Assembly (NCBI RefSeq): GCF_018780585.1 | Contig: NZ_JADMJL010000016.1 | Location: 344,766-408,765, forward strand | Direction: 5' to 3' | DNA from: Methyloversatilis discipulorum | GTDB lineage: Bacteria > Pseudomonadota > Gammaproteobacteria > Burkholderiales > Rhodocyclaceae | Length of the DNA stretch: 64,000 bases | Part shown: positions 53,260 to 62,554 of the stretch, piece by piece | How the letters are laid out: each line of letters begins with the position of its first letter | How positions within the stretch are numbered: position 1 is the first letter of the stretch | Notes under the pieces: model-generated | Databases searched by the model: none | What the model was told of the DNA's origin: nothing | The model's input: the letters and a program-made list of their open reading frames with translations, nothing else | Made by a program: the position numbers and the translations under genes

Positions 53260-56200
53260 TGCGCGTCCTCTACACCGAAGATTCGGAGTTCGACGCCGAT
53301 CTCACGCAGCGGGCGCTGGCACGCTGCGGGCGCGACATCGAGCTGCAGATCGCGACGACGCTGGCGCATGCGCGCAGCCTGCTCGAATCCGGGCAGTTCG
53401 ACCTGCTGCTGACCGACCTCAAGCTGCCCGACGGCACCGGGCTGGAACTGCTCGCCCACGTGCGCGAACAGGGCTGGCCGCTCGCCGTCGTCGTGCTGAC
53501 CGGTTCGGGCGACGGCGACGCGGCGATCGCCGCGCTGAAGGCGGGCGCCGACGACTACCTGATTAAGCGCGACCAGTATCTGGAACGCCTGCCGCGCGTG
53601 ATGGACGCGGCTGTGGTGCGCCAGCGCTCGATGAAGGCGCGCCGTGACCGGCCGATACGCGTGCTGTCGGCCGCCGTCGGCGGAAACGAACTGGAGCGCA
53701 TGCGCCGTCACCTGCTGAAGCATGCGCCGCACATCCGGCTCGATGCCGTCGTCCGCATCGACGACGTCGCGCCCCGTTTGCCGGCCACCGGCGAAGAAGC
53801 CGAATTCGACGTGCTGCTGCTCGACGCCGGTCCGCATCCGGCAGACGCGCTCGAACTGGTACGGCGCATCCGGCTGGAGCGTCTGCTGCAGTTGCCGGTC
53901 GTCATGATGGCCGGCCGCGAAAGCGAGGAACTGGCGTCCAGTGCGCTGCACCTCGGTGTCGACGACTATCTTGTTCAGCACGAAGGCTATCTGTTCGAAC
54001 TGCCGTCCACGCTGGAGAAGGTGCACCGTCGTGCCGAGCTGGCGCGCGAGGAGCGACGCCTGCGCGACACCAATCAGCGCATGGCGCAACTGCTCGCCTC
54101 CAGCCCGACCATTGTGTACAGCCTCAGCGTGCAGGATGGCGCGGCGCACCCCACCTGGGTGAGCGAGAACGTCAGCCGAATCCTCGGCTACCCGATCGCC
54201 GAGGCGATGCAGCCGGGCTGGTGGATCGATCACATTCATCCGCAGGATCGGGAGCGGGCGCTGGACGGCATGGCGACCCTGATGCGTGAAGGTCACCTGA
54301 GCCATGAATACCGCTTCCGCTGCGGTGACGGACGCGAAATCTGGGTACGCGACGACTTGCGGCGGGTCAGCGAGGCCGGCGCACCGGTGGCGGACATCGT
54401 GGGTTCATGGACCGACATCACGGCGAACAAGCGTGCTGCGCTCGTGAACGAGGCGCGCACCGAGGTGCTCGACCGTGTGGTGCAGGTGGCGCCGCTGGAA
54501 TCCATCCTCGAAACGATCGCGCTGCGCATGCAGGCGATCGAGGCCGACATGCGCGTGTCCATCGTGCTGCTCGACGAAGCCAGCGGTCATCTGCGCAATG
54601 GGGCGGCGCCCAGCCTGCCCGATTACTACAACCAGGCACTCGAGGCGCTGAAGCCGGGCGAAGGCGTCGGCTCCTGCGGCACGGCGATCTGGAGCGGTGA
54701 GCCCATACTGGTTGGCGATGTGCTGGACCACCCGTACTGGACGCCCTATGTCGATCTCGCGCGTCGCGTCGGTTTCCGCTCCTGCTGGTCGGTGCCGTTC
54801 AAGGACGAAGCCGGGCGCGTGCTCGGCTCCTTCGCCGTCTATCACGACGCACCGGGCCTGCCCGATGACGAGCAGTTCAAGCTCATCGTCGAATTCAGCC
54901 GCATCACCGCACTGGCCGTGCAGAAGGTGCGCGCCGGCCGCGCGCTGAGGCAGGCGGCGGCGGTGTTCGAAAGCACGCGCGACGGCGTTTTCATCACCGA
55001 TCTGGACGCCAGCATCGTCGCCGTCAATCGTGCCTTCACCGACATCACCGGCTACAGCGAATTCGAGGCGCTGGGAAGCAATCCGCGCATCCTGCAGTCG
55101 GGTCGTCACGACATGTCCTTCTACAAGGCGATGTGGCGTGCGGTTCTGGAAAGCGGCTTCTGGCAGGGCGAGGTGTGGAACCGGCGCAAGAGCGGCGAGC
55201 TGTACCAGCAGTTGCTGAACATCAGCACGGTGCGTGACGAATCCGGACAGGCCAGTCACTACGTCGCGGTGATGACCGACATCAGCCAGCTCAAGCGCTC
55301 CGAAGCCAAGCTCGATCACCTGGCCCACCACGACCCGCTGACCGACCTGCCGAACCGCCTGCTGCTGCAGTCGCGCGTGCAGCATGCGATCGAGCGCGCC
55401 GAGCGGCAGCATGAGCACGTCGGGCTGCTGTTCATCGATCTCGACCGCTTCAAGAACGTCAATGACAGCCTGGGTCACCCGGTCGGCGACGAACTGCTGG
55501 GCGCCATCGCGCAGCGCCTGCGCGCGCGTCTGCGCGAGGCAGACACGCTGGCGCGTCTGGGCGGCGACGAATTCGTGCTGCTGATCGAGAGCATGACCGC
55601 GCCCGAAGATGCCGCCCACGTCGCCCATTCGCTGCTCGAACTGATGCAGGCGCCGTTCCGCCTCGCCCAGGGACGCGACATCTACATCGGCGCCAGCATC
55701 GGCATCGCCGTCTATCCGGAAGACGGCACCACGGTGACCGAGCTGATCCAGCATTCCGACGTCGCGATGTATCAGGCCAAGGAAGCGGGCCGCGGTGCCT
55801 TCCGCTTCTACACCGAGGCGATGAGCCGGGCCGCGCAGGACAGACTGCATCTGGACACGCGGCTGCGCCGCGCGCTCGAACGCGGCGAATTCCGTCTGCA
55901 TTACCAGCCGCAGATCGACATGGCGAGCGGCCGCGTGGTCGGCGCCGAGGCGCTGATCCGCTGGATGGATCCGGACGAGGGCATGGTGTCGCCGGCCCGT
56001 TTCATTCCAGTGGCCGAGGAAAGCGGCCTCATCGTGCCGATCGGCGAGTGGGTGCTGCGCACCGCGTGCGCCCAGGCGCGTGCCTGGCAGGATGCCGGTC
56101 ATGCGCTCAGCATCGCCGTCAACCTGTCGGCGCGCCAGTTGCAGCACGCCGACATGGCGCAGTACCTGTCGGTGCTGATGGCCGAGTCCGGTCTGCAGGC

Positions 56201-56603
56201 CGGACGGCTCGAATTCGAATTGACCGAATCGATGCTGGCGGACGATCTCCAGCAGACCGAAGAACGCCTGCGTGCGCTGAAGGCGCTCGGCGTTGCGCTG
56301 TCGATCGACGACTTCGGCACCGGCTACTCGTCTCTGGCCTACCTCAAACGCTTCCCGATCGACGTGCTGAAGATCGATCAGAGCTTCGTGCGCGACATCC
56401 CGCAGGACCGCAACGACATGGAAATCGCCGCCACCATCATCGCGATGGCGCACACGCTGAAGATGCGCGTGGTCGCCGAAGGCGTCGAAACCGAAGAGCA
56501 GCTCGCCTTCCTGAAGGACCGCGAATGCGACGCCTGGCAGGGCTATCTGTTCAGCAAGCCGGTGCCGGCGGAGGAGTTCGAGGCGCGCTTCCTGCGCACC
56601 TGA
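53259..56603 (+). CDS. REC-REC-PAS-GAF-PAS-GGDEF-EAL cyclic di-GMP protein
   Basis: The 1114-residue cytosolic protein starts at ATG 53259 inside the preceding stop. Domains in order: receiver 1 (Asp53, LLTDLKLPDG), a second receiver-like domain (~130-255, LLLDAGPHPADA, with a less canonical pocket), PAS (~285-400), GAF (~410-570; GEGVGSCGTAIWSGEPILVG), PAS (~575-690), GGDEF (intact GGDEF at 768-772) and EAL (EAL at 897-899; DDFGTGYSSL; KIDQSFVRDI). Both catalytic motifs are complete, so synthesis and breakdown of c-di-GMP are possible. Confidence 0.93.
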   Translation: MRVLYTEDSEFDADLTQRALARCGRDIELQIATTLAHARSLLESGQFDLLLTDLKLPDGTGLELLAHVREQGWPLAVVVLTGSGDGDAAIAALKAGADDYLIKRDQYLERLPRVMDAAVVRQRSMKARRDRPIRVLSAAVGGNELERMRRHLLKHAPHIRLDAVVRIDDVAPRLPATGEEAEFDVLLLDAGPHPADALELVRRIRLERLLQLPVVMMAGRESEELASSALHLGVDDYLVQHEGYLFELPSTLEKVHRRAELAREERRLRDTNQRMAQLLASSPTIVYSLSVQDGAAHPTWVSENVSRILGYPIAEAMQPGWWIDHIHPQDRERALDGMATLMREGHLSHEYRFRCGDGREIWVRDDLRRVSEAGAPVADIVGSWTDITANKRAALVNEARTEVLDRVVQVAPLESILETIALRMQAIEADMRVSIVLLDEASGHLRNGAAPSLPDYYNQALEALKPGEGVGSCGTAIWSGEPILVGDVLDHPYWTPYVDLARRVGFRSCWSVPFKDEAGRVLGSFAVYHDAPGLPDDEQFKLIVEFSRITALAVQKVRAGRALRQAAAVFESTRDGVFITDLDASIVAVNRAFTDITGYSEFEALGSNPRILQSGRHDMSFYKAMWRAVLESGFWQGEVWNRRKSGELYQQLLNISTVRDESGQASHYVAVMTDISQLKRSEAKLDHLAHHDPLTDLPNRLLLQSRVQHAIERAERQHEHVGLLFIDLDRFKNVNDSLGHPVGDELLGAIAQRLRARLREADTLARLGGDEFVLLIESMTAPEDAAHVAHSLLELMQAPFRLAQGRDIYIGASIGIAVYPEDGTTVTELIQHSDVAMYQAKEAGRGAFRFYTEAMSRAAQDRLHLDTRLRRALERGEFRLHYQPQIDMASGRVVGAEALIRWMDPDEGMVSPARFIPVAEESGLIVPIGEWVLRTACAQARAWQDAGHALSIAVNLSARQLQHADMAQYLSVLMAESGLQAGRLEFELTESMLADDLQQTEERLRALKALGVALSIDDFGTGYSSLAYLKRFPIDVLKIDQSFVRDIPQDRNDMEIAATIIAMAHTLKMRVVAEGVETEEQLAFLKDRECDAWQGYLFSKPVPAEEFEARFLRT

Positions 56604-56619
56604 AGCTCTGCGGCCCTGG

Positions 56620-56730
56620 CCGCGTCTCGGCCAAGGCCGCTCCCACAGGGATCGCGCCCGATTCGTGGCTGGAGCCAGCGCCGGGTTCTGTGGGAGGGGT
56701 CTTGACCCCGACAGCCGCTGGAATCGAAGT
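56620..56730 (+). repeat. BIME/REP-like intergenic repeat, copy B
   Basis: The copy reads CTCGGCCAAGGCCGCTCCCA, CAGGGATCGCGCCCGA, a variable centre, GTTCTGTGGGAGGGGTCTTG and ACCCCGACA, then ...TCGAAG. It is the same element as at 32791-32908 in the opposite orientation. It also lies in a convergent intergenic space, between the GGDEF-EAL gene and dinB, where it may serve as a two-way terminator. Confidence 0.8.
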
Positions 56731-56742
56731 CCGCGGACTGCG

Positions 56743-56780
56743 TCGAGGCCAAGACTCTGCTCCCACTGGATCGGCGCCTG
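56743..56780 (+). repeat. degenerate REP unit next to copy B
   Basis: TCGAGGCCAAGACTCTGCTC followed by CCACTGGATCGGCGCCTGA is a diverged version of the first part of copy B (CGGCCAAGGCCGCTCCCACA, GGGATCGCGCCCGA), with no partner arm. Confidence 0.5.
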
Positions 56781-56801
56781 ACCCGCGCTGCGCAGGCGTG
56801 C

Positions 56802-57989
56802 TCAGAACGGCAGCGCGAGCTGGCCTTCGTCGTGGCCGGTGGGCGCGTCAGCGAGATCCTCTGCCGACAGCAGATGACCGGCCCGTACGCCGAGCAGTCT
56901 GAACCGACGTTCAAGCGGCATCCGTTTCAGGCACAGACCTGCGTGGCGGCGGATGACTACCGCGTCCGCCGTATAGGCATCCATCGTGATTTCGCGCGTG
57001 ACGATGCGAAAGTCGTCCTGCCGCAGTTTCACGCCCACCGATTTCGCGACGACGCCCTTGCGCCTGAGGTCGTCGGCCAGCCGCTCGCACAGCCAGGTGA
57101 AGATGCCGCCCAGTTCCTCGCGGTCGTGTTTCGCGTGCAGGTCGCGTTCGAAGGTCGTTTCGCGGCTGATCGATTTCGGGTCGCGGCTGTAGCTGAGCGG
57201 GCGCTCGTCGTGCCCGCGCGCGGCGTCGGCGAGCCAGGCGCCGTAGCTGCGGCCGAACTGTTCGATCAGCCAGTGCGGCTCGGCGGCGGCCAGCTCACCG
57301 ATGGTGCGTATGCCGAGCGATTCGAGCCGGGCGCTCGCTTTCGGGCCGATGCCGTTGATGCGCTTGGCCGGCAGCGGCCAGATGCGGGTGGGAATGTCGG
57401 CTTCGGTGATCACCGTCAGGCCGCGCGGCTTTTCGAGGTCGGAACAGATCTTGGACAGCAGCTTGTTCGGCGACAGTCCGATCGAGCAGCTGAGGCCGGT
57501 CGCCGCATTCACCGCCTGCTGGATGTGGCTCGCGATCGCGCGCACGCCGCCGTGCGGGTCGTCGCCGGCGGCGTCCTGCGCGCCCGGCTGGTCGGTCAGT
57601 TCGAAATAGATTTCGTCGATGCCGCGGTCCTCGATCACCGGCACCTGCGCCAGTACCGTCTGCTTGAACAGCCGCGACATGCGCTTGTATTCGTCGAAAT
57701 CGGTCGGCAGCAGCACGGCGTCCGGGGCCAGCGCAGCGGCCTTCATCAGACCGATGCCCGAATGCACACCGAAGGCGCGCGCCTCGTAGGTGGCGGTGGT
57801 GGCCACGCCGCGGCCGACGTAGTCGCGCAGCCGGGCGAAGCGGCGCGTGCCGTCCGCCTGCCGTTCCGGCTGATGCCGGGCACCGCCGCCGACCACCATG
57901 GGCTGGCCGCGCAGTTCGGGGTAGCGCAGCAGTTCGACTGACGCGAAGAAGGCGTCCATGTCGAGGTGGGCGATCCAGCGGCGCGGCAC
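56802..57989 (-). CDS. dinB: DNA polymerase IV (Y-family translesion polymerase)
   Basis: The 395-residue protein starts at GTG 57989, with CGGAG 6 nt upstream. It shows the Y-family N-terminal motif HLDMDAFFASVELLRYP (Asp10 metal ligand), the second acidic motif GIDEIYFELTD, SIGLSPNKLLSKICSDLEKP, the helix-hairpin-helix PAKRINGIGPKASARLESLG, and a C-terminal beta-clamp-binding peptide QLALPF at the last six residues. It lies 16 nt after the rhomboid gene, probably co-transcribed. No LexA box was identified. Confidence 0.95.
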   Translation of the reverse strand: MPRRWIAHLDMDAFFASVELLRYPELRGQPMVVGGGARHQPERQADGTRRFARLRDYVGRGVATTATYEARAFGVHSGIGLMKAAALAPDAVLLPTDFDEYKRMSRLFKQTVLAQVPVIEDRGIDEIYFELTDQPGAQDAAGDDPHGGVRAIASHIQQAVNAATGLSCSIGLSPNKLLSKICSDLEKPRGLTVITEADIPTRIWPLPAKRINGIGPKASARLESLGIRTIGELAAAEPHWLIEQFGRSYGAWLADAARGHDERPLSYSRDPKSISRETTFERDLHAKHDREELGGIFTWLCERLADDLRRKGVVAKSVGVKLRQDDFRIVTREITMDAYTADAVVIRRHAGLCLKRMPLERRFRLLGVRAGHLLSAEDLADAPTGHDEGQLALPF

Positions 57990-58005
57990 GGCAGGCTCCG
58001 GGCGA

Positions 58006-59145
58006 TCAGCGAGCCGGGGCGGGGCGGCTCGCGGCGGGCGGTCGCTCGCCGGCACGGCTGGCCGCTTCGAGCGCGTCGCGCACGGCGTCCATGTCGTGCG
58101 CGCGCAGGCCTTCGACCAGCGCGCGTGAAGCATCCCGGCGCGCTTCCGCGTACTGGCGCAATTCGCGCAAGGTGGCCGCCGACGGCGCGGCGGGACTCAG
58201 ATGCAGGTCGCTCAGGTCCTCGAAGCTCTGCTGGTAGGGCAGAGCAACCTCGCTTTCGATCTGCCCGGCAAGGTCGTCGAAACTGGCGCCATTGCGCTGG
58301 GCGTCGCCGATCAGCGTGTTCCAGCGGTGGGCGATGCGGCGGTCGGCGCCGATGAAGTCGCGGATTTCGTCGCGCGCCATCACCTCTTCGCTCCAGCGGT
58401 AACGCGGCGCGGGGATTGCGATCACCAGCACGACGACCATCAGCGCCAGCCCGAGGCCGGCCAGCCATTGACCGGCCGAGGCCACCGGCTGGCGGTAGCG
58501 GCCGAGCACGGCGCTGTCGTCCAGCGGGCGCACCAGCGCCGCGCCGGCCAGCAGGCCGGCGACGAAGCCGCCGATGTGGGCGCCGTTGTCGATGCCGGCA
58601 ATGTTCAGCCCGAGCACGATGGTGACGGCGGCGAACAGGCAGGCGCCCCAGAACAGGCGTACGAATTCGCGCCGGTCCAGCGTGGCGCGCTGCTGCCACA
58701 GGAAGGCGAGCAGTGCGCCATAGACGCCGAAGATGGCCCCGGAGGCGCCGCCCGATACGGCGCGGTCGCCCTGCACGATCAGCGACAGCAGGTTACCGGT
58801 GAGGCCGCTGACGAAATAGATCGCGACGAAACGGAGCGGGCCAAACATGCGCTCGACCAGGCGACCGCCGTCGAGCAGCGACAGCATGTTCATGCCCAGG
58901 TGCAGCAGGCCGAAGTGCAGGAACAGCGCACTGCCCAGCCGCCACCATTCGCCGTCCTTGGTCGCTGGCCCGAAGTTGGCGCCCCAGGCGAGCTGGATGC
59001 CGTTGGCCGAATGCCACAGCCCGGCACCGGACAGCAGCATGGCGGCGAACACTGCCAGGTTGGCGACGATGAGCGCCGTCGTCACCGGGATGCGGCGGCG
59101 GCGGGCGATCAGCTGGTCGATCAGGGGGAGCGGTGCGACGGTCAC
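58006..59145 (-). CDS. rhomboid family intramembrane serine protease
   Basis: The 379-residue protein has about seven hydrophobic segments and the catalytic dyad Ser135 (GGASGAIFGVYG) and His190 (NGAHIGGFVAG). The first loop carries WWRLGSALFLHFGLLHLGMN, typical of the family. After the core, a soluble C-terminal region of ~120 residues (EEVMARDEIRDFIGADRR...) has no assigned domain. GTG 59145 is used as start; a TTG 66 nt upstream is possible. Substrates cannot be inferred from context. Confidence 0.9.
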   Translation of the reverse strand: MTVAPLPLIDQLIARRRRIPVTTALIVANLAVFAAMLLSGAGLWHSANGIQLAWGANFGPATKDGEWWRLGSALFLHFGLLHLGMNMLSLLDGGRLVERMFGPLRFVAIYFVSGLTGNLLSLIVQGDRAVSGGASGAIFGVYGALLAFLWQQRATLDRREFVRLFWGACLFAAVTIVLGLNIAGIDNGAHIGGFVAGLLAGAALVRPLDDSAVLGRYRQPVASAGQWLAGLGLALMVVVLVIAIPAPRYRWSEEVMARDEIRDFIGADRRIAHRWNTLIGDAQRNGASFDDLAGQIESEVALPYQQSFEDLSDLHLSPAAPSAATLRELRQYAEARRDASRALVEGLRAHDMDAVRDALEAASRAGERPPAASRPAPAR

Positions 59146-59214
59146 GAAAGGCGGGCGTGGTGGTGTTCGATGTGCAACGTATGCGAGGTTAGCACCGGCA
59201 GCCGACGGCAACCG

Positions 59215-60138
59215 TTACCGGCCGGTAACGCTTTCATCCGCGCCGGGCCGGAAATCGGCGAAGCGATCGGCCAGGAAGTCGACGAAGGCGCGTACCCGCG
59301 CCGACAGCTGGTGGTGCGGTGGCCAGATGGCATGGATGTCGGCCGCCGTGCCGGCCCAGGGTTCGAGCAGGCGCAGCAACTGGCCGTCGCGCAGGTGCGG
59401 CGCGATGTCCCACTCCGAGCGCAGCAGGATGCCGTGGCCGTCCAGCGCCCAGTCGACCGCGATTTCGCCGTGGTTGGTACCGAGCGGTCCGGCCACCTTC
59501 ACCTTTACTTCGCGCGTGCCGTCGGACAGCACCCAGGTGTTGAAGGCGTCGTCGTTCTCGCGGATGACGATGCAGCGATGCGCGCGCAGCGCCTGTGGCG
59601 TATCCGGCGCGCCGAACGCGGCCACATAGGACGGCGCCGCGCACAGCAGCCGGCGGTTGCGGGCGACGCGTCGCGCATGCACGTGGGTGTCGGGCGGCGG
59701 ACCGAAGCGGATCGCCAGATCCATGCCATGACTTTCGAGGTCGAGCGGGCGGTCGGTCAGGTGCAGCACGACCTCGACTTCGGGCCAGCGCCGGGCGAAC
59801 TCGGACACTGCCGGCGCCAGATGGCGGCGACCGAAACCGAAGGTGGCGTTGATGCGCAGCAGGCCGCTCGGCACCGCCCGGCTCGCGGCGAGCGAGCGTT
59901 CGAGCGCGTCGATGTCGCGCAGGATGCGTTCGCCCTCTTCGAGATAGCGCTCGCCCTCGGCGGTCAGGCTGACCCGGCGCGTCGTGCGGTTGAGCAGGCG
60001 CACACCCAGCCTCGCTTCAAGCGCGGCCAGCCGCCGGCTCACGGCGGGCGGCGTCACGCCCAGCTGCTGGGCGGCTGCGGCGAGGCTGGGCTGACGGGCC
60101 AGCGTGCTGAAGAAGAGCAGATCGGCGGCGTCTTTCAT
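59215..60138 (-). CDS. LysR family transcriptional regulator
   Basis: The 307-residue protein has an N-terminal winged HTH (LLFFSTLARQPSLAAAAQQL, then TPPAVSRRLAALEARLG) and a C-terminal periplasmic-binding-like effector domain. It is divergent from the TSUP permease gene with 97 nt between them, so it likely controls that gene and itself from this space. No clear T-N11-A repeat was singled out. Confidence 0.93.
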   Translation of the reverse strand: MKDAADLLFFSTLARQPSLAAAAQQLGVTPPAVSRRLAALEARLGVRLLNRTTRRVSLTAEGERYLEEGERILRDIDALERSLAASRAVPSGLLRINATFGFGRRHLAPAVSEFARRWPEVEVVLHLTDRPLDLESHGMDLAIRFGPPPDTHVHARRVARNRRLLCAAPSYVAAFGAPDTPQALRAHRCIVIRENDDAFNTWVLSDGTREVKVKVAGPLGTNHGEIAVDWALDGHGILLRSEWDIAPHLRDGQLLRLLEPWAGTAADIHAIWPPHHQLSARVRAFVDFLADRFADFRPGADESVTGR

Positions 60139-60235
60139 TGATGACTTTAAAAGCAATGATCGTTTGAATTTCTGATCATTGTAGTTATCGATAGCTTGAA
60201 TAGCATGCTTGCCATTGATGTCTTCCTGCTCCGCG

Positions 60236-60982
60236 ATGGCTTTCCACGACCTTCTGATCACGTTGCCACTCGGCGCCGCGCTGGGCTTCTTAGGCGGTCT
60301 GTTCGGCATCGGCGGCGGCGTCATCGCCATTCCGCTGCTGGCGCTCGCCTTCGGCATGGACCAGGCGCTGGCGCAGGGCACGGCGCTGGTGATGATGGTG
60401 CCCAATCTGCTCGTCGGCTGGTGGCGCTACCAGCGCCGGCACCCGGTGCCGATCTCGCGCGTGCTGGCGATTGCCGCGGTCGCCACCGCCACCACCGCCG
60501 TCACCGCACATTTCGCGGCGCGGCTGGACCCGACGCTGCTGCGCATGCTGTTCGGCGGCTTCATGGCGGCGCTGTCGGTGTCGCTGCTGTGGCGCTCGGC
60601 GCCGTCGGCACAGAGCGCTGCACCGCGGCCGCGCGACACGCTGATTCCGCTGGTCGGCGTGGTCGGCGGCAGCAGCATGGGCCTGCTCGGCGTCGGCGGC
60701 GGGCTGGTCGCGACACCGCTGTTCGTGCGGCTGTTCGGCCAGCGGCAGACGGTGGCGCAGAGCCTCGCGCTGGCGCTGGTCACGCCCAGTGCCGTCGTGG
60801 CGCTCGCGAGCTACGCACAGGCGCACAAGGTCGACTGGAGCATGGGGCTGCCGCTTGCGGCGGGCGGGCTGTTCACGGTGGCGGCCGGTGTTGCGCTCGC
60901 GCACAGGCTGCCGGAGCGGCAGATGCAGAAGCTGTTCGCGCTGCTGCTGATGGCGACCGCGGTCGCGATGATCGTGGCCTGA
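60236..60982 (+). CDS. TSUP (TauE/SafE) family sulfite/anion exporter-like permease
   Basis: The 248-residue membrane protein has about eight hydrophobic helices in two similar halves, each with the family signature GLFGIGGGVIAIPLL (residues ~20-35) and LGVGGGLVATPLF (~150-165). TSUP members move sulfite, sulfonates or other organic anions; the substrate here is unknown. ATG 60236 is chosen because it places the first helix at the N-terminus. It is divergent from the LysR gene, its probable regulator. Confidence 0.88.
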   Translation: MAFHDLLITLPLGAALGFLGGLFGIGGGVIAIPLLALAFGMDQALAQGTALVMMVPNLLVGWWRYQRRHPVPISRVLAIAAVATATTAVTAHFAARLDPTLLRMLFGGFMAALSVSLLWRSAPSAQSAAPRPRDTLIPLVGVVGGSSMGLLGVGGGLVATPLFVRLFGQRQTVAQSLALALVTPSAVVALASYAQAHKVDWSMGLPLAAGGLFTVAAGVALAHRLPERQMQKLFALLLMATAVAMIVA

Positions 60983-61009
60983 GGGCGATCAGTTCCGCAG
61001 GCGGCGGGT

Positions 61010-61636
61010 TCAGCCCTCGAAACTGCTGCGGTCGAGCACGTCGCCGACCAGTTCGAGCCGCAGCAGCGGGTCGCGCATTTCCATCAACCGCTGCTTGTCG
61101 TCCGGCTGCAGCGGCAGCAGTTCGCACCAGCGGTTGGCGACCCAGCCGGCGTCGTCGAAATGCTTCGGCGTATCCGACGGCGTGAATTCGGAGGCGGTCA
61201 GCGCGTCGAGCACGCGCACCAGAGCCGCCGCGACATAGGTGAGGTCGGGCGGCACGGCGCAGGGCGGGTCGGCCGGGATGTCCTCGACGTCGGCCATCCA
61301 CAGCCCGTGCGGTGTCTGCGAACTGGCGGTGACGCGAAAGCGCGTGCTGCCGCGGGTGAAAATCTCGTACAAACCCGGCTGCGGTTGTGCGAAGTGCGTG
61401 ATCACCGCGCGCGTGCCGATGGCGTGGAAGCGCTCGGGCGCCGGCGCGCCGGCGCGCATCACTTCGTTGCCATGGAGCAGCGATACGACGCCGAAGGGCG
61501 TGCCGGCGCGGTGGCACTTCTTGATCATATCGAGATAGCGCACCTCGAAGATGCGCAGCGGCAGCAGGCCGTCCGGAAACAGCACGGTACCCAGCGGGAA
61601 CAGCGGAATGGCGTGGTCGGTCAGCGTTGTCGTCAT
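61010..61636 (-). CDS. LON substrate-binding (N-terminal) domain protein
   Basis: The 208-residue protein is a stand-alone Lon N-terminal domain (IPLFPLGTVLFPDGLLPLRI, then FEVRYLDMIKKCHRAGTPFG) without the ATPase or protease parts. Such proteins are widespread but their role is undefined; substrate binding is inferred from the Lon domain. The start overlaps the stop of the upstream DUF6279 gene (ATGA), so the two are translationally coupled. Confidence 0.9.
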   Translation of the reverse strand: MTTTLTDHAIPLFPLGTVLFPDGLLPLRIFEVRYLDMIKKCHRAGTPFGVVSLLHGNEVMRAGAPAPERFHAIGTRAVITHFAQPQPGLYEIFTRGSTRFRVTASSQTPHGLWMADVEDIPADPPCAVPPDLTYVAAALVRVLDALTASEFTPSDTPKHFDDAGWVANRWCELLPLQPDDKQRLMEMRDPLLRLELVGDVLDRSSFEG

Positions 61637-62514
61637 GAGCGGGCCTGCTGGGTGGTCGGTGCGCGGCAGGTGATGCCGTCGAGTTCGTGGGCGAAGCTTG
61701 ATACCTCACGCTGCAGGTGCCGGCGCTGCGCGTCGGTCAGCGAAGCCGACAGCTCGCTCAGGGCCTGTGCGGCGCGCGCCCGGTTGTCGCGGAAGGTCTG
61801 GGCGTAGCCTGATGTCCAGTGCCGCTCGGGCGCGACGAACATCGCTTCGAGTTCGCCTCTGAACGCGTCCGGCGCGAGGTCGGTACGTGCCAGCAGATCG
61901 GCCATCGCGGCCTGCCAGCGGCGGCGGCTTTCCAGACTGTCGTCGCTGCGGCTGCGCACCTCGCGCGCCCAGCGGTCGACGATGTCGCGCTGTGCCGGCG
62001 TGAGCCGGCCGATCCAGTTCTCGATCCGTTCGCGCAGCCGTGTGCTGCGCTCGCGCACGATGTCTTCCGCAGGGGGCTCGACCCAGTCCTTCACGTATTC
62101 GCGGGTATTGCGCTCGAAGCGGCGCTTCAGTGCGGCGATCTGCTCCGGCTTCGCGCCGGCGACCAGCGGCCCGATTTCGCGCGCTGCTTCGCTGGCGGCG
62201 GTGCGGGCGAAGCCGAGCACGGTGTCGATGTGGGCGTCGATGCGCGCCACGTCGGCACCGGCACGCAGATCTGCGTCGACCTGCCTCAGCCATCCGGCGT
62301 AACCCGGCAGCTGGCTGCTGCAGTGCCAGTCCACCCAGCGCGTCAGCGCCGGCTGCACGGCGGCGCGCTGCGTGCTGTCCAGCGGCAGGTAGTCATCCAG
62401 TCGCCAGGCGATCAGCCGGTCGAGCTGGTTGTAGCCGACCTGCACCATGCTGCAGGCGGCCAGCAGCACGGTACTCAACAGCAGCAGGGGACGTCGCCAG
62501 TCGGCCATTGCCAT
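61633..62514 (-). CDS. DUF6279 lipoprotein
   Basis: The 293-residue protein has a lipobox (LLLSTVLLAACSM; lipidated Cys21) and is otherwise soluble and helical, Arg/Glu/Ala-rich (YNQLDRLIAWRLDDYLPLDS near the start is the family signature). Function is unknown. Either of two nearby in-frame ATGs (62514, 62508) could start it. It is followed by the LON-domain gene in the same transcript. Confidence 0.8.
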   Translation of the reverse strand: MAMADWRRPLLLLSTVLLAACSMVQVGYNQLDRLIAWRLDDYLPLDSTQRAAVQPALTRWVDWHCSSQLPGYAGWLRQVDADLRAGADVARIDAHIDTVLGFARTAASEAAREIGPLVAGAKPEQIAALKRRFERNTREYVKDWVEPPAEDIVRERSTRLRERIENWIGRLTPAQRDIVDRWAREVRSRSDDSLESRRRWQAAMADLLARTDLAPDAFRGELEAMFVAPERHWTSGYAQTFRDNRARAAQALSELSASLTDAQRRHLQREVSSFAHELDGITCRAPTTQQARS

Positions 62515-62554
62515 ATCGGGAGGGTGGATGCGTGTTTCTGCACAGGATGGACTA

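Noticed and set aside
57990-58133. Upstream extension of dinB
   Set aside because: The extra residues would overlap the rhomboid gene's end and are Arg/Pro/Ala-rich; the GTG at 57989 has a ribosome site and gives the canonical N-terminus.
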